DNA of 8,084 nucleotides, from the NCBI GenBank assembly GCA_030043285.1, contig JASHXZ010000019.1:1-8084 (forward strand), given 5' to 3'. Under the pieces are notes generated by a model. The model ran no database searches and had not been told where the DNA came from. It saw only the letters and a program-made list of their open reading frames with translations. The DNA is from Xanthobacteraceae bacterium (GTDB taxonomy: Bacteria > Pseudomonadota > Alphaproteobacteria > Rhizobiales > Xanthobacteraceae). Below are positions 7,702 through 8,084 of the stretch, in pieces. The position numbers were made by a program, and so were the translations under genes. Every line of letters starts with the position of its first letter. Position 1 is the stretch's first letter.

Positions 7702-7770
7702 GCCGCGGACCTGCGCGATACCGTCTACGCGTTCCCGACCTTTGCGTCGGACGTCAAGAACATGGTGTGA
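7702..7770 (+). pseudogene. C-terminal remnant resembling a pyridine nucleotide-disulfide oxidoreductase
   Basis: Just after the Bug stop, in a different frame, a stretch reads AADLRDTVYAFPTF-ASDVKNMV and ends at a TGA (7768-7770). The pattern LRD-x-V-Y-x-F-PTF followed by a short helix resembles the last residues of the dimerisation domain (PF02852) of FAD-dependent disulfide oxidoreductases such as mercuric reductase, glutathione reductase or dihydrolipoamide dehydrogenase, where an H/YPT motif sits close to the C-terminus. There is no start codon or ribosome binding site, and the upstream sequence in this frame belongs to the Bug gene read out of frame. I infer the tail end of a gene whose body was lost by deletion. 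The similarity is by eye over about 22 residues, so chance is not excluded. Confidence 0.42.
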
Positions 7771-7897
7771 GCGCGCATCTACAGCGTGCTGGACTTTGTA
7801 ATGGAGGTCCATTGCAAAAGCCCCCTCGCGCGGGAGAGCTCTGGGCTCGGCCAGCGAAACTACGTATCGTTGAAACTCAGAATGCTTTGAGGAGACA
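7771..7897. other. Intergenic stretch without a recognised gene
   Basis: The 127 bases between the oxidoreductase-like remnant and the DUF2971-like start hold no ORF I can support. TGGACTT (7790-7796) and AGGTCCA (7805-7811) can pair with one G-T wobble, but no T-tract follows. No direct repeats, tRNA end or insertion-sequence end was seen. The base composition shifts towards AT near 7858-7897. Confidence 0.4.
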
Positions 7898-8084
7898 ATG
7901 GCCGGCCCTCCCGCTCCCCCGAAAATCGAAACTTATGTAGTGCCTCGATATCTCTATCGTTATCGATCACTGGCGCACCTAGAGCGTGAGATGAAGGCCA
8001 TAAGGACCGCTTACGTATATTGCGCAAATTTTCGTCGGATGAATGACCCGATGGAGGGATTCTATTCGGAGAGCAAATTGTTGG
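7898..8084 (+). CDS. DUF2971-like protein, N-terminal part (3' partial)
   Basis: The reading frame starts at ATG 7898 with GAGGAG just upstream (7889-7894); the in-frame TGA at 7871 limits the start, and no earlier ATG follows it. It is open to the window end, giving 62 residues. The segments YLYRYRSLAHLE (18-29) and RRMNDPMEGFYSE (46-58) match the pattern of DUF2971 proteins, which begin with a LYKYRSL-like motif and have N-DP-F/M-E/D about 25-30 residues later. The function of DUF2971 is not known; such genes are often found in accessory, phage-related or defence-rich regions. GC content from 7921 to 8084 is about 46% by hand count, against about 63% in the last 60 bases of the Bug gene, and codons ending in A or T are common (TAT, CGT, CGA, GTA). 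This points to recent transfer. The call rests on two short motifs, so moderate confidence only. Confidence 0.65.
   Translation, partial: MAGPPAPPKIETYVVPRYLYRYRSLAHLEREMKAIRTAYVYCANFRRMNDPMEGFYSESKLL

Noticed and set aside
7435..7812. Minus-strand open frame opposite the Bug gene end and the region after it
   Set aside because: Most of it is antisense to the Bug gene, and it has no recognisable motif.

Overview
The window looks like a chromosomal segment of a GC-rich alphaproteobacterium, probably of the Hyphomicrobiales (Bradyrhizobium / Rhodopseudomonas / Xanthobacteraceae-like). This is inferred from the heavy G/C bias at third codon positions, the SUF gene order sufD-sufS-sufT-sufA, the type of RhlE-like helicase, and an orphan Bug-family receptor. 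No RNA gene, CRISPR array or insertion sequence was seen.

Positions 1-3046 (+) hold the distal half of a SUF iron-sulfur cluster assembly operon: sufD (5' end outside the window), sufS, a sufT/DUF59 gene and sufA. The first three genes overlap by ATGA junctions, so they are probably translationally coupled; sufA follows after a 90-base gap. SufS takes sulfur from cysteine, SufD belongs to the SufBCD scaffold, and SufT and SufA act in cluster maturation or delivery.

Positions 3058-5676 (-) hold two genes: a RhlE-like DEAD-box RNA helicase (upstream in transcription) and a soluble GGDEF diguanylate cyclase. The cyclase converges tail to tail with sufA, leaving only 11 bases between the stop codons. 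The 195-base divergent region between the helicase and the next gene holds a candidate helicase promoter and a perfect 12-base palindrome next to it.

Positions 5872-7684 (+) hold a small alpha/beta hydrolase and a periplasmic Bug (TctC-like) solute-binding protein with a signal peptide. No TctA/TctB membrane partners lie in the window.

Positions 7685-8084 are different in character. Directly after the Bug gene is a short reading frame that resembles the extreme C-terminus of a pyridine nucleotide-disulfide oxidoreductase, probably a gene remnant. After about 130 bases with no recognised gene, a low-GC gene begins that looks like the N-terminus of a DUF2971 protein and runs off the window. 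This edge is the most likely start of an accessory or transferred region. I did not find a convincing undescribed system inside the window; the other genes are ordinary members of known families.
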